A stretch of 64,000 bases of DNA from Arachidicoccus ginsenosidivorans (GTDB lineage Bacteria > Bacteroidota > Bacteroidia > Chitinophagales > Chitinophagaceae). Shown one piece after another: positions 37,787-48,365 of this stretch. Position 1 is the stretch's first letter. Each line of letters begins with the position of its first letter. Under the pieces are notes generated by a model that saw nothing but the letters and a program-made list of their open reading frames with translations, ran no database searches and was not told the origin of the DNA. The stretch is taken from positions 806,001-870,000 of the forward strand of contig NZ_CP042434.1 in NCBI RefSeq assembly GCF_007971385.1, in the 5' to 3' direction. A program made the position numbers and the translations under genes.

Positions 37787-39640
37787 ATGTATCGCAAGAC
37801 AGGCATCGTTATATTTTTTTTATTTGGACTTTTCATTGTAAGTTTCACTTCCATTGAATCTAGCAAAACCGCCGGCTTAAACACACGTTCTAAAAAGATC
37901 CATAGGCAAGTCTTGCAGCAAATTCACGACTTCCATGATTATATTCAGGATAGTTTGCTTGTTGCTGTTCGCAATAAGCAGTTAGATCAGCAGCAGATTG
38001 AACACGCTTTTATTCAGTCCAGACTCCTTTATAAAAAGTTTGAATGGGCAGCGACCTATTTCACCTTTGATTTGGCTAAAAGACTTAACGGACCACCCTT
38101 AGAAGAAATCGAAAATGCAGATTTATTGGATCCTGTCCTTGCCAGAGGACAGGATCCAATGGGTTTGCAAGTCATTGAAGCGCTCATCTATCCAAATATT
38201 TTAGCTAAAAATCAAAATAGCCTAATTCGTGCTGTTGGTTATTTAATTACCAATACAAATTATCTGATCGATTATTATGCGGATCACGACTTTGTCGATT
38301 GGCGAATTTTAGATGCCGCCAAATTGGAGGTATTTAGAATCATGACCCTGGGTATTACCGGTTTTGATGCCGCATTATCCCTTAACAGTATACAAGAGGC
38401 TGCTGTTTCCCTTGAAAGCCTGGAAAAAGCCCTGGGGTATTATACCAATAGAAAGAAGCAGCCTGGATTATTACCATCCATACAGGCAGCTACTAACTAT
38501 CTTAATGGTCACACAGATTTTAATAGCTTTGACAGAGCGGCATTTATTACAAAGTACGCCAATACGATCACAAGTAGTATTGCCCAACTAGAAAAAAATC
38601 TACCCGGGCCAAAAATCACCTACAACCGATTACTCAATCAGGATGTGAATACCTTGTTTGATCCCGGCGCATTTAATGTCAACGCCTTTACTCCGGGTGC
38701 AAAATTCGACATTACACCAGCCAAGGTTGCCTTGGGCAAAAAATTATTTTATGACAAGCAGCTTTCCGGTACCAGAACCAGAAGTTGCGCTACCTGCCAC
38801 CAGCTGGATCTTGACTATACAGACGGACTCCAAACCCCAGTGGACATCCTGGATTCTACATCCCGTCTGACGCGCAATGCACCCACGCTTATCAATGCGG
38901 CATTGCAGTCGAATTACTTTTACGACATGCGCGCATTGACACTAGAAGATCAGGTGCGGGACGTTATTAGTAATAAACATGAAATGGACGGATCCATCGA
39001 GGCGGCTATTTCGTATATCAAAAACAATCCAACTTACAGAACCTTATTTCACCAGGCCTTCCCAAGCACAAATGATCATTGGGAGGCTACAATAACTGCA
39101 GATCAACTAACTAATGCCCTGGCCTCCTATGTCAGAAGCCTGGTCAGACTAAACAGTCGCTTTGACGATTATATGCGGGGACAAAAAAATGCGCTTACCC
39201 GTCAGGAAGTTAAAGGTTTTAATCTATTTATGGGCAAGGCCCGTTGTGCTACCTGTCATTTTATGCCCTTATTTAACGGCATCACGCCGCCCAAATATAT
39301 TCAAAGTGAATCGGAGATTATTGGTGTACCAAAGACTTTGACAGATTCCCTGTTGGATCCTGATTTGGGGTATTACGCCATCATTGGTGTCAATGCTTAC
39401 AAACACGCTTTTAAAATACCCACCATCAGAAATATCAGCAAAACAGCTCCTTATATGCACAACGGCGTTTATACGACGCTGGAGCAGGTAATGGAATTCT
39501 ATAATAATGCTGGGGCAGTTGGATTAGGCATTGACCTGCCCAACCAAACCCTACCCACAGATAGTCTTGGACTTACGGCGGAACAGCAAAATGATATTAT
39601 TGCTTTTATGAAGAGTCTGGACAGTAAACAAGAAAAATAA
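37787..39640 (+). CDS. Di-haem cytochrome c peroxidase / MauG-like protein with long N-terminal helical domain
   Basis: The 617-residue protein has an N-terminal membrane or signal segment (about 7-23). An all-helical domain of about 250 residues follows that I do not recognise with certainty. The C-terminal half carries two haem-c sites, CATCH at 334-338 and CATCH at 487-491, as in bacterial cytochrome c peroxidases. The conserved region between them includes RNAPTLINAALQSNYFYDMRA and LEDQVRDVISNKHEM. The end has FKIPTIRNISKTAPYMHNGV. It acts in the periplasm, reducing peroxide or oxidising a partner. A strong Shine-Dalgarno-like TAGGAGG precedes the ATG. Confidence 0.88.
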   Translation: MYRKTGIVIFFLFGLFIVSFTSIESSKTAGLNTRSKKIHRQVLQQIHDFHDYIQDSLLVAVRNKQLDQQQIEHAFIQSRLLYKKFEWAATYFTFDLAKRLNGPPLEEIENADLLDPVLARGQDPMGLQVIEALIYPNILAKNQNSLIRAVGYLITNTNYLIDYYADHDFVDWRILDAAKLEVFRIMTLGITGFDAALSLNSIQEAAVSLESLEKALGYYTNRKKQPGLLPSIQAATNYLNGHTDFNSFDRAAFITKYANTITSSIAQLEKNLPGPKITYNRLLNQDVNTLFDPGAFNVNAFTPGAKFDITPAKVALGKKLFYDKQLSGTRTRSCATCHQLDLDYTDGLQTPVDILDSTSRLTRNAPTLINAALQSNYFYDMRALTLEDQVRDVISNKHEMDGSIEAAISYIKNNPTYRTLFHQAFPSTNDHWEATITADQLTNALASYVRSLVRLNSRFDDYMRGQKNALTRQEVKGFNLFMGKARCATCHFMPLFNGITPPKYIQSESEIIGVPKTLTDSLLDPDLGYYAIIGVNAYKHAFKIPTIRNISKTAPYMHNGVYTTLEQVMEFYNNAGAVGLGIDLPNQTLPTDSLGLTAEQQNDIIAFMKSLDSKQEK

Positions 39641-39647
39641 AAAAAAT

Positions 39648-39687
39648 GAGTCGGCATAAAAAAGCATTACCTATTTTATACCAACTC
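39648..39687. terminator. Stem-loop between convergent genes
   Basis: Arms 39648-39664 and 39671-39687 (GAGTCGGCATAAAAAAG and CTATTTTATACCAACTC) pair at 14 of 17 positions around a 6-nt loop. Two mismatches become G-U pairs in the leftward transcript. It lies between the stop codons of the peroxidase and rtcB genes. Confidence 0.5.
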
Positions 39688-39755
39688 AACTTTTCAAAAG
39701 ATTTCTAGCATCCAAAAATTTACCCTGTCAATTCATCTTGTTTTCGTTTTTGCTT

Positions 39756-41171
39756 TCAACTTCTGTGGCCAGCACCATCCATTTTTACGATTTTAGGGGT
39801 AAATCTTCCAATAACATCAACCAGTCCTTCTTGTGCCTGCATCACTTTATGGATATCCTTATAGGCAAATGGAGATTCATCGAGTCCCCCTCCCAAAAGT
39901 GTTACACCGTTTTTATGTAATGCCTCTCTAAACTGCTTGTCGGTAATCGAATCAATAGCCGCTCTACGACTTAGTTTCCTGCCAGCCCCATGCGATGCAG
40001 AATTAATAGAAGCTTCCTCGCCCCTTCCTTTGACAATAAAACCATCTGCAGTCATCGAACCGGGTATAATCCCTAACACATCTTTACCGGCCGGAGTAGC
40101 TCCTTTTCTGTGTACAATCACCTCATTTCCCTGCAGTGTTTCTTTCCAGGCAAAATTGTGATGGTTTTCTACTGTTTTGACAGGTTTTATACCTAGACGC
40201 CTGGTGATTTTTTGATGAATCACCTGATGGCAGGCGGCCGCATAATCTCCCGCCAGGTTCATGGCCAGCCAATATTCCATTCCCGGCTCTTCATTAAGCG
40301 TCAACCAGGCCATATGTTTCACTGCCTGCGGTAAGCGCCTGGCACTAATGGCTAGTTTTGTATAGTGGCTTGCCACCGCAGCTCCTAATCCCCGACTACC
40401 AGAATGAGACAGCAGCCCAATGTACGCTCCAGGTGCCAGATTTAAAACCTCATCCTTCTGATCAATTGTCACCACGCCAAATTCCACAAAATGATTTCCG
40501 GAACCTGAAGTACCTAATTGCTTCCAGGATTTACCATGTAACCTTTTTAGCAATGGCAATTGATAGAATAACTCCTGCTCCATCACAGCATGATCGGGCG
40601 CTTGCTTAAATGAGGATCCACTACCAAACAGGGTGGCATCGTTCAATTCCCGGATAAAAAAGGCCTCTTTGCTGATCAATTCATGTGGATTCAATTCATA
40701 AATACTCAAACACATTCTGCAGCCGATATCTAGTCCCACCCCATATGGAATCACTGCATTATCCGTGGCCAGTACGCCTCCAATTGGCAATCCATAACCG
40801 CTATGCGCATCCGCCATAACAGCACCGGCAACGCTCACAGGCAACTTTGCAGCCTGATACATCTGATGCAATGCCTCTTCAGCTATATACTGCACTCCAA
40901 AAACTGAAAATTCTATCCCGTTGCTTCTTAAGACAGTTTCTGGCATAACCACTTTTGATTCAGGCAGTAGTTGCCTGGCAATGATGCCCAGAACCTGATC
41001 CTCCCTGAACCTTTCTGGCTCACTTAAGATTTCCTCTAAAAGCTTAATCGCGGCAGCCTTATGCCAGAACTTATAATCCTTATTGAAAAGATTCATGGTT
41101 AGGCTAATCACCGGACCTTCGGGAAAGCCCAACTTTCTTAAATCTTTGCCTGTTATTTTTAATTTACTCAT
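39756..41171 (-). CDS. rtcB: RNA-splicing ligase RtcB
   Basis: The 471-residue cytosolic protein carries the RtcB motifs: MADAHSGYGLPIGGV, GVGLDIGCRMCLS (metal-binding Asp148 and Cys151), GSGNHFVEFG, GLLSHSGSRGLG, VHRKGATPAGKD (the guanylylated His) and SINSASHGAGRKLSRR. It joins RNA 2',3'-cyclic phosphate or 3'-phosphate ends to 5'-hydroxyl ends using GTP and Mn2+. It begins 11 bp after the AAA ATPase gene, with which it is clearly co-transcribed. This suggests an RNA-repair unit. Confidence 0.95.
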   Translation of the reverse strand: MSKLKITGKDLRKLGFPEGPVISLTMNLFNKDYKFWHKAAAIKLLEEILSEPERFREDQVLGIIARQLLPESKVVMPETVLRSNGIEFSVFGVQYIAEEALHQMYQAAKLPVSVAGAVMADAHSGYGLPIGGVLATDNAVIPYGVGLDIGCRMCLSIYELNPHELISKEAFFIRELNDATLFGSGSSFKQAPDHAVMEQELFYQLPLLKRLHGKSWKQLGTSGSGNHFVEFGVVTIDQKDEVLNLAPGAYIGLLSHSGSRGLGAAVASHYTKLAISARRLPQAVKHMAWLTLNEEPGMEYWLAMNLAGDYAAACHQVIHQKITRRLGIKPVKTVENHHNFAWKETLQGNEVIVHRKGATPAGKDVLGIIPGSMTADGFIVKGRGEEASINSASHGAGRKLSRRAAIDSITDKQFREALHKNGVTLLGGGLDESPFAYKDIHKVMQAQEGLVDVIGRFTPKIVKMDGAGHRS

Positions 41172-41182
41172 TTTTATCCTTC

Positions 41183-42261
41183 TTAATTATTTAAAATCTG
41201 CTCCTTTCTGAATCCTGCTATTTCAACCCTACGGGGCGCCACTTCTGTCTTTTCATTAGGATTAGCCACCTCCGCAATAGTCATGGGCTCCTTAATTGTT
41301 TGATCATGTCCCAGATGATCGCTTAAACGCTGCGCCTTTGCCACATTTAACTTCCCAAACTCATATCTGGCAATCAATCTACCTTTACGAATAAGCGCAC
41401 TGTCGATCATAGCCAGTTCACTGTTAAATGTACAGATCAATTGAACATTTAGAAAGTCTGCCATCAATCCATCAGATATATTCAACAAATTAGAAACAGA
41501 AGAACTGCTATTAAATCGTCTGTCCATAATGATATTCTCCGCATCTTCAATTATCAGTACGGAGTTAGGATTATCTACCAAAAGTTCAATAAAATCTGGA
41601 TCCATTAAATTACCAGCGACAGAGGGGGACAGAAATAATACCTTCTTTTTGATCTTTCCTACCAAATATCTAAGATAAGTCGTCTTGCCGGTACCAGGCA
41701 GACCATGCAATAACACAATCCCTTTATCTTTATCTTTTTTAACCGCTGTTGAATTATCTGATCCGTCTGTATAAAATCATCCGCATAAAATAAATCCAGG
41801 TCAAGCTTGCTTTTTTTTATTTCCATGGGTTTTAATTCCAGACCATTACTTGCTCTGACAACCAGGTTAATTTCTAGCGGCTCCTTACGTCTGGGCTTAT
41901 TACAGGGAAGTACCAAATCCACAATACGTTTAACCATATCCATATGCTTACCGTCATGGTATAAGAAAAGGTAATCTTCTGAAACTTCCAGCATCGTAGC
42001 CGCATCAAACACTATAATTGCACTTTCCATAGCAAAATTTCTTTTGCGTTTAATGAAATTTCTTAACTGATATACCCCAGTGATCTCAGATGATAAATTC
42101 TCAGTAATTGTTTTTACAACCTTCTCGCCATTTATATCCTCAAAAAAATCTACGTTAGGAAAGTTATTAAAATGATGCAGGTAAAATGATTTACCGTCTA
42201 TAAAACCCATACCGAACAACTTGCCGGTATCTAATGTTCTTTCTATATTTAAATTACCCAT
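41183..42261 (-). pseudogene. AAA ATPase linked to rtcB, one frame break
   Basis: The first 180 codons (from ATG 42261) encode an unrecognised N-terminal domain (FGMGFIDGKSFYLHHFNNFP, AIIVFDAATML, FYADDFIQTDQIIQQRL). The AAA domain lies in another frame: Walker A LLHGLPGTGKTTYLRYL, Walker B VLIIEDAEN, sensor LICTFNSE and an arginine-finger region RKGRL. Adding one T to the T6 run (41735-41740) joins LKKDKDKGIVLLHGLPG in frame. The break is either a sequencing gap or a recent mutation. Its partner is RtcB, so it may load, remodel or regulate the ligase; that is inference from adjacency. Confidence 0.75.
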
Positions 42262-42297
42262 TATATTATTAAAATTTTAATTTCATTTCATTGCATA

Positions 42298-42334
42298 AAA
42301 AAGCCCGGTCGCAGCATTTACGACCGGGCTTTTT
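42298..42334 (-). terminator. Strong intrinsic terminator hairpin
   Basis: AAAAAGCCCGGTCG and CGACCGGGCTTTTT pair perfectly around a 9-nt loop. The hairpin has T-runs on both strands. It sits 37 bp upstream of the AAA ATPase start codon, so on the minus strand it either ends a transcript from the right or acts as a leader attenuator of the ATPase-rtcB operon. Confidence 0.8.
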
Positions 42335-43045
42335 ACATAAGGGTGATGACCACCTATATGTATATATGCATTTGCCAAAAATACCTGCTTTCTTGTAAAA
42401 CACTCTTTCCCAAGGGAGCGAATTGACTCCCTTGGTCGTTTGCAATTTGTATATTTATATTATTCAGCACTTCAAGTAGGTTTAAAAAAATGAATCAACA
42501 AGATTTAATGCCACAAATCCAAAAAGGTAACCCATTTTTCATGACAAATATAAAAACAATTTTCAACTATAGCGCCCTCAATTATAAGAAATTAGAAAAG
42601 CACCCAACCATTAGCATTCATAAATTACCTTTAAATATAAACGATATCCACACCAAAAGCCTCAACAATTTAATTTTCAAAACAAATAAATCTATTTAAA
42701 AATCAATAGATACCATACCATCTGGATAACAAGACAATTAAGACTACATCATCAAAAAAACAAAAATCAGTCATTTTAAAAAAACAGCTACATTATAAAT
42801 TAACAGCACTCAAAACTGATCTATCCTTTCCATACGATTGACGGGTAGCCAGGCCAAAAAATTATCGTTATTACGGACGATATATCCTATACTGTCGATG
42901 GCAAAATAATGAACATCTTTAAAGCACCTCAGTTAATATCAAGAACAGCTTCTTGTTATAATACCACAAATAAATCATTCTTATTGTATAACGCTGTACA
43001 GTTATCCCATCCCATCCCATCCCATCCCGTTCCTCCCCACTCGAC
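42335..43045. other. Intergenic region, no convincing gene
   Basis: These 711 bp are very AT-rich. A 69-codon frame on the plus strand (42490-42699, MNQQDLMPQIQKG...) has no recognisable family, and its lysine/asparagine-rich composition follows the local base bias. I rate it as doubtful. A CCCAT tandem repeat lies at the right end (43006-43028). Confidence 0.4.
43006..43028 (+). repeat. (CCCAT)4 short tandem repeat
   Basis: Four exact CCCAT units plus CCC lie 18 bp downstream of the stop codon of the helicase/WG gene. It may mark a slippage or recombination site near the rearranged 3' end of that gene. Confidence 0.7.
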
Positions 43046-46000
43046 TTACCAAAAAATCCCATGACTCTCAATACCATTAATGATAAAAGGTAATATAACC
43101 CCTGAGCTCGTTACATAAAAATACATTCCCTTTATTTCGCAAAGAACAGGATACTGGATATCCATTTCAGTACGAGGATAACTCGGCGCGGCATATATAT
43201 TATCCAGGACTGTAGGTAAAATAAGCTCACCAGCCTCATCCAATAACCCCCATCTATCAAAGCGCTCGACCATAAATCCATTACCGTTTTTTGAAGGTAA
43301 TACTTTTGTATAATTGGGCTTAACAATAACTTTTCCCGTCTGATCCATTAAGCCAATAAAATTTTTTTGGACACTTGCATCGTAATGACTAATCACTAAG
43401 TATTGTCCAATCTGAAAATAATATGGGTAGTCATCCCCCATCCCTTCTTTAAAATCATAAACAGCGTCAGACAAAAAACGGCCAGTAGTATCAGCATACT
43501 GATAGGTAAAATGACCATCCTTATGATCCTTTCGCAATTGAATAAGACCGCTTTTACTAATGCGTGTCCGATCAAAAGATGGCGTAATAACCACCCGGCC
43601 TTGCTTATTAATATACCCGTATTTGCTTTGCAATACCTTAAAGAGTCCGTGCGATTCGTATTCAATCCCTTCATAAATACCAAAATCACTTTTTCGGATT
43701 GGGTATCCTTTAGACACAACATGCCCCTTCTTTAAGCTGTATAAATAAGTTTTAGTAGAATCATCCACACGTAAAAGCCGTTGTTCTCCTGCGTTGATCA
43801 GTGGTAATAACGCTTCTTCGAAATCCGATAAATGCTCGGTTTGAAAGAAGCTTTCTGGAATCTCCGGTAATTGTAGTATGCCGTCTATCAGCTCACTGAA
43901 TTTTTGAAGTTGCCCGCCTGTCCAGCTACCATCTGGCCATTGCAGCATATGGGTGACTTGTTGCAATATCTGGTTCAGTTTCTCACGGGTCCCGATGAAC
44001 AATCCAAGTTCCTGGCGGATTTTTTCTTTTTGTTGACTGCTGTATTCACCGGGTTCCAGACCATACAGTGGATTTCTTTCGGAAGCGTCGCCACATAAGC
44101 CGGCGGCTATTTGCAATTCTTCTGCTGTATCTATCCACTGGTGCCACTTTTCCCTATCTAGGGTGCTTAACTCCTCGGCAGAGAGTGGGATGTCATCTTT
44201 TGCTTCGGGGTATTGAACATATTCATTGAACAGGTCGTATAGTGAATAGCCATGAGCTTGTTTTTGATGCAGCACTTCTACATACTCGTTCAATACCTCG
44301 CGCAACTGGTTGAGCCGGTCAGCCTCCGATTTAAAACTATCCGGCGCTTGCTTCCGAACAATTTCCATAGTCTTTTGCAATTGGGCGAGCACTTCGGATT
44401 TCTTGGCTTTATTAGAGTGTAATTCCAGGCAGAAAGGCGCTAATCCAATCGCCGCCAAACGGCTTTGTACCACAGACAAAGCGGCCATTTTCTCCGCTAC
44501 AAACAAGACGCGCTTCCCACGATATAAAGCGTTAGCGATAATATTGGTAATGGTCTGGGACTTGCCGGTACCCGGAGGGCCGTGTAAGACGAAACTGTTT
44601 CCGGCTGTGGCCGCACTAATAGCCTGTAACTGTGTTGCGTCTGCATTTATGGGAAGCAGCAGGTCTCCATAGCCGTATTTATGATCGAGATTCTCTTCCC
44701 GGATATAGTCAAGCGGCTCCTTTAAAGATCCGTTTATCAGGCCGGCGACAATGGGATGTTCTTTTAGTTTATCAGCATTCGAATGTATATCGTTCCACAT
44801 GATAAACTTACTGAAAGAGAACGTACCCAAGAATATCTGCTCTTCCACGTCCCACCGGGGCATAGACATGATCGTTTGCCGGATGATATTGAAGATTAAC
44901 TTTACATCCACGCCATTTTCATCTCTTGGTAAAGGATCTAAACCTGATAATGCAAGACCATAGTCTTGTCTCAATTTTTCCAGTAAGGTGATGTTCAGTA
45001 CCGTGTCTTCCTCCCGACTTCGGATAATAAAGCCTTTTTTGACCGATTTTCGAATAATCTCCACGGGCATCAGCAGGATAGGTGCAAATCTTGGCCGTTC
45101 ACTGGAAGGGGTTTCGTACCAACGCAGTAATCCGATTGCCAGGTATAAAGTATTGGCCCCATTCTCCTCCAAGGCTTGCCGGGCACTCCGGTACAATCCG
45201 GTTAACCCGGCATAGAGATCTTCTTCTGATACATAAACACGCAGCCGCTTCTGTTTTAATTCCTGTCGAACCAATTGAAGCATGGGGTCCTGGCTATTCA
45301 GGGACTGGTAGACGCCAGCATTTCGAAGTGGGTTATCCCAATCCCTGGGCCTGGCCAGTATCTGAAACTCATCACCGCCTGCCATGGCGTCCTCTAACTC
45401 ATTAGGAGGCACGGGGATGAACTGGAGCGATGTCTTTGAAATACGGAGGTTAAGCAGGTTATTGCGAAGACTGAGGTCCAAAAGCTTCCGCTCCCATAGC
45501 TGCTGTTTCCCAAAATTAATTTCTTTGACATGATTCAGTTTAATGCTTTGTTCTAAAGCGGCAGGATTGCTTATCTCCGGTTTCTCGTCAACACTATTTT
45601 CATGGTCGATCATTTGCCATTCCTCACCGATTTTTCTTCTTAATGGCATAGGCCTTATGCCACTGAAACGGCTGCGGTGCACATCAATAAAATATTCAAA
45701 AGCAGAGAGGTCGGCAAAATGATTAACCGCGAGCTGTATGGCATCATCAAAACTTGGTGACTGCCCTTCATTCATGGCAGTTGCTTCAATAAGCAGCATT
45801 TCGTTGATACCACTCGCTGTTCTTTTGGTAAGCAAGGAAGGATCGTCATTAACCGCATCTGGAAAAGTATCATCTACCAGCCAGGCGCCTACAAAGGCAT
45901 GCCCCTTAATGAGCACCAGTATTGGGTGCAATCCTATTGCTTCCAGGCAGGAAGCATATAGCAAGGACATTTCAAGGCAATTTCCCATGCCGGTAGCCAG

Positions 46001-46638
46001 TACAGTGTCTACCAGCCTAACCCGCTGCCCTGCGCCGCCAAAACTGGCAGGCACGCTACAATAGGTGTTTTTTTTCTCTTTTATAACAGCATATAGCGCT
46101 GCCATTTGCTTTTTTACCCGATCCGGGTTCTGACTTTGATAGTCATTCAAAGCGGAACTATCCGTCCATTTTCCGAGTATACTCGCCGTAGATTTTAAGA
46201 TCGGCACCAATTCGGGCAAATTGGGCATCACAAAGGCTGAAAGCATCTCCGGAAGGATACTTTTTCCCAGCCATTGATCGTATGCCAACAAATCAATGTC
46301 ATATTCTTCGGTATAAACTTCTTCTTCATCTGCCCGGATGGACAGCTTTAAAGAAGCGGTCATTCTTTCTGTGAGGCTGTAAATGAAAACGGGTTTAAGC
46401 TTAAGCCGGATGACTTCTAGTTGAAAGGCACCTCCGGGTAACAACTGCTCGGTATGGAGCTCCAGCGGCTCTGCAAAATCATCCGAGGGTTCAATTCTAA
46501 TAGTAAGGTTGCTCCACTCTTTATCTGTGACATTCTTGACAGATAATGTCCTGATGACAGGGACATGATTCTGGTAGAGCGCATAGCTAATAGCTGGTAA
46601 TAATTAAGCTCAAGCTGCGTTTTGGTATCTTCGGTCAT
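43046..46638 (-). pseudogene. DUF4011 helicase N-terminal part fused to WG repeats; one frame break near the start
   Basis: From ATG 46638 the frame starts LELNYYQL. It then needs one extra base near 46590-46605 to continue as ISYALYQNHVPVIRT into the long frame. Next comes a transglutaminase-like stretch (GNCLEMSLLYASC, KGHAFVGAWL), the DUF4011 domain (FGKQQLWERKLLDLSLRNNL) and a superfamily I helicase core with Walker A LHGPPGTGKSQTITNI. At about 43780 the helicase stops before its later motifs. The last ~243 residues are WG repeats (YGYINKQGRVVITPSFD, FIGLMDQTGKVIVKPNY, WGLLDEAGELILP). Full DUF4011 proteins are much longer, so this is a chimera. DUF4011 helicases are often found in mobile or defence-associated regions. 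Confidence 0.7.
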
Positions 46639-46867
46639 AAGAAGAGGTTTGTATATTTAAAGGTATAAATTTTTAATGTGTCTTGGGCACCTAGGAGTCG
46701 GTCAGGTAAGAAAAAATGATCCAAGGACGCGATCTTCAGCTTCCTAATCCTTAAACTACTCTTTACACAATTTAAAAGGCTGGTTATCAACAAGAAAATA
46801 TTTTAGATAAAGTTTTCTATTGGTCATTTCCTTTTCAACACCGCGTTACTATGAAATTGTTATTTCA

Positions 46868-46920
46868 AAATTTAACCATACATTGGGTAAATTTAACCCA
46901 TGTAATGGGTAAATTTGACC
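46868..46920 (+). promoter_or_regulatory. Three phased iterons AAATTTRACC upstream of the DUF4143 gene
   Basis: AAATTTAACC (46868-46877), AAATTTAACC (46889-46898) and AAATTTGACC (46911-46920) are spaced 21 and 22 bp apart, about two helical turns. Copies 2 and 3 are extended to TGGGTAAATTTRACC. The last copy ends 21 bp before the ATG at 46942, overlapping the promoter or leader zone. This looks like an operator array for a dimeric or cooperative DNA-binding protein. Confidence 0.6.
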
Positions 46921-46941
46921 TAAAGAAAAATATTTAGAGTT

Positions 46942-48180
46942 ATGTACGACAGATTTATCAGTCCTTTTATAAAAGACGCATTAAAAGATACCCCTGTAAT
47001 ATTAATTTCTGGTGCCAGGCAGACGGGAAAGAGCACACTTTGCAAGCAGCTCATTGAAAAGGAAATATTTACTGGCACGGCAGTAACCCTTGACGACCCA
47101 ACTACCCTGGCTGCAGCAAAAACTGACCCGTTAGGGTTTCTTTTGAGTCAGAATAAGCACCTTATCATAGATGAAGTACAAAGAGCGCCGGAAATATTCT
47201 TGAGTATCAAGAAACTGGTCGACGAAGATAGAATGCAAAGAAGATATATTCTGACCGGCTCCAGTGAAGTAATGGCGCTCCCGGCTATGTCAGACTCTTT
47301 AGCAGGGAGAATTGAAATACATCACCTATGGCCTCTCTCTCAAGGAGAAATTAAAGGCGCAAAATCCAATTTTTTAGACATACTGATTTCAGAAAACGGC
47401 AGGTTCTCCAATACAGATTGTTCCTGGGAAGAGCTTATAGAAAATATGCTCATCGGGGGCTATCCGGAGGTTCTTGAAAGGGAAACAGAAATCAGGAGAG
47501 ATAAATGGTTCTCATCATATATAACTGCCATTCTACAAAAGGACATAAAAGATTTAGCTAACATTGAAGGCCTTACACAACTGCCTAACGTCCTCCAATT
47601 AATAGCTATAAGGGCAGGAAGCACGATCAACCTTTCCGATATTGCACGATTATCAGGTATTAAGAACACTACATTACAAAGATATATGGCACTTCTGGAA
47701 CAGGTGTTTTTAATCAATAAAATTCCGGCATGGACGCCAAATGCAGAAGGAAAATATGTAAAGTCTCCCAAGATATATATAAATGACTCAGGTCTTTTGT
47801 CCTATCTGAGAGGAGAAGGAAAACGCTTATTAGAAGACAGGACAACTGCAGGATTGATTCTGGAAAATTTTGTATCTATGGAAGTCATTAAACAAATCAC
47901 CTGGTCTGACACCTATTTAAAACCCTACCATTTCAGCACACATAAAGGCGCTGAAGTAGATATCGTGCTGGAAGACAAGCATAGAAACCTATATGCGATT
48001 GAAGTCAAATCAAAAGCCTCGGTGAATGAAAAAGACTTTAAGGGATTAAAGCATTTTGCAGCGTTAACAGGTCCAAAATTTAAAAAAGGGATCGTATTAT
48101 ATAGCGGCAATCAAACGATAGGTGGTTTTGGCGGGAACAACCTCCAGGCCGTGCCTATATCCTCTTTATGGGGTGTTTAA
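46942..48180 (+). CDS. AAA_14/DUF4143 ATP-binding protein
   Basis: The 412-residue protein has Walker A ISGARQTGKST (about 23-32), Walker B HLIIDEVQRAPE, sensor YILTGSS and LAGRIEIHHLWPLS, all typical of the AAA_14 family. A DUF4143 winged-helix/nuclease-like domain follows (SLITNL-type helix INLSDIARLSGIKNTTLQRYMALLEQVFLINKIPAW; SPKIYINDSGLLSYL; GAEVDIVLED, YAIEVKSKA). The end pattern D-x-V...EVK resembles a PD-(D/E)XK-type fold (GAEVDIVL and AIEVKSK). Function is not known. These proteins are often found alone or in mobile regions. The iteron array suggests autoregulation. Confidence 0.88.
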   Translation: MYDRFISPFIKDALKDTPVILISGARQTGKSTLCKQLIEKEIFTGTAVTLDDPTTLAAAKTDPLGFLLSQNKHLIIDEVQRAPEIFLSIKKLVDEDRMQRRYILTGSSEVMALPAMSDSLAGRIEIHHLWPLSQGEIKGAKSNFLDILISENGRFSNTDCSWEELIENMLIGGYPEVLERETEIRRDKWFSSYITAILQKDIKDLANIEGLTQLPNVLQLIAIRAGSTINLSDIARLSGIKNTTLQRYMALLEQVFLINKIPAWTPNAEGKYVKSPKIYINDSGLLSYLRGEGKRLLEDRTTAGLILENFVSMEVIKQITWSDTYLKPYHFSTHKGAEVDIVLEDKHRNLYAIEVKSKASVNEKDFKGLKHFAALTGPKFKKGIVLYSGNQTIGGFGGNNLQAVPISSLWGV

Positions 48181-48365
48181 TTTAAAAGCAGACGATGCGT
48201 TAAGGCTTATTTCAAATTATAGCTCTGTAACAGCCTAATTTATGAAGACTATCTCAATAAAGAGATTTCAGAAAGCAGACCCTCCATTTTTATGGATTAC
48301 GTTTTTTAGATCGGCTTTTGTTAAAATCACGTACGCTCAAAGTTGATAGCGCACCATCGCGAATT

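Noticed and set aside
42490..42699. 69-codon frame in the AT-rich gap
   Set aside because: K/N/I-rich sequence as expected by chance in AT-rich DNA, with no promoter box and no known family. It is kept only as a note in the intergenic entry.
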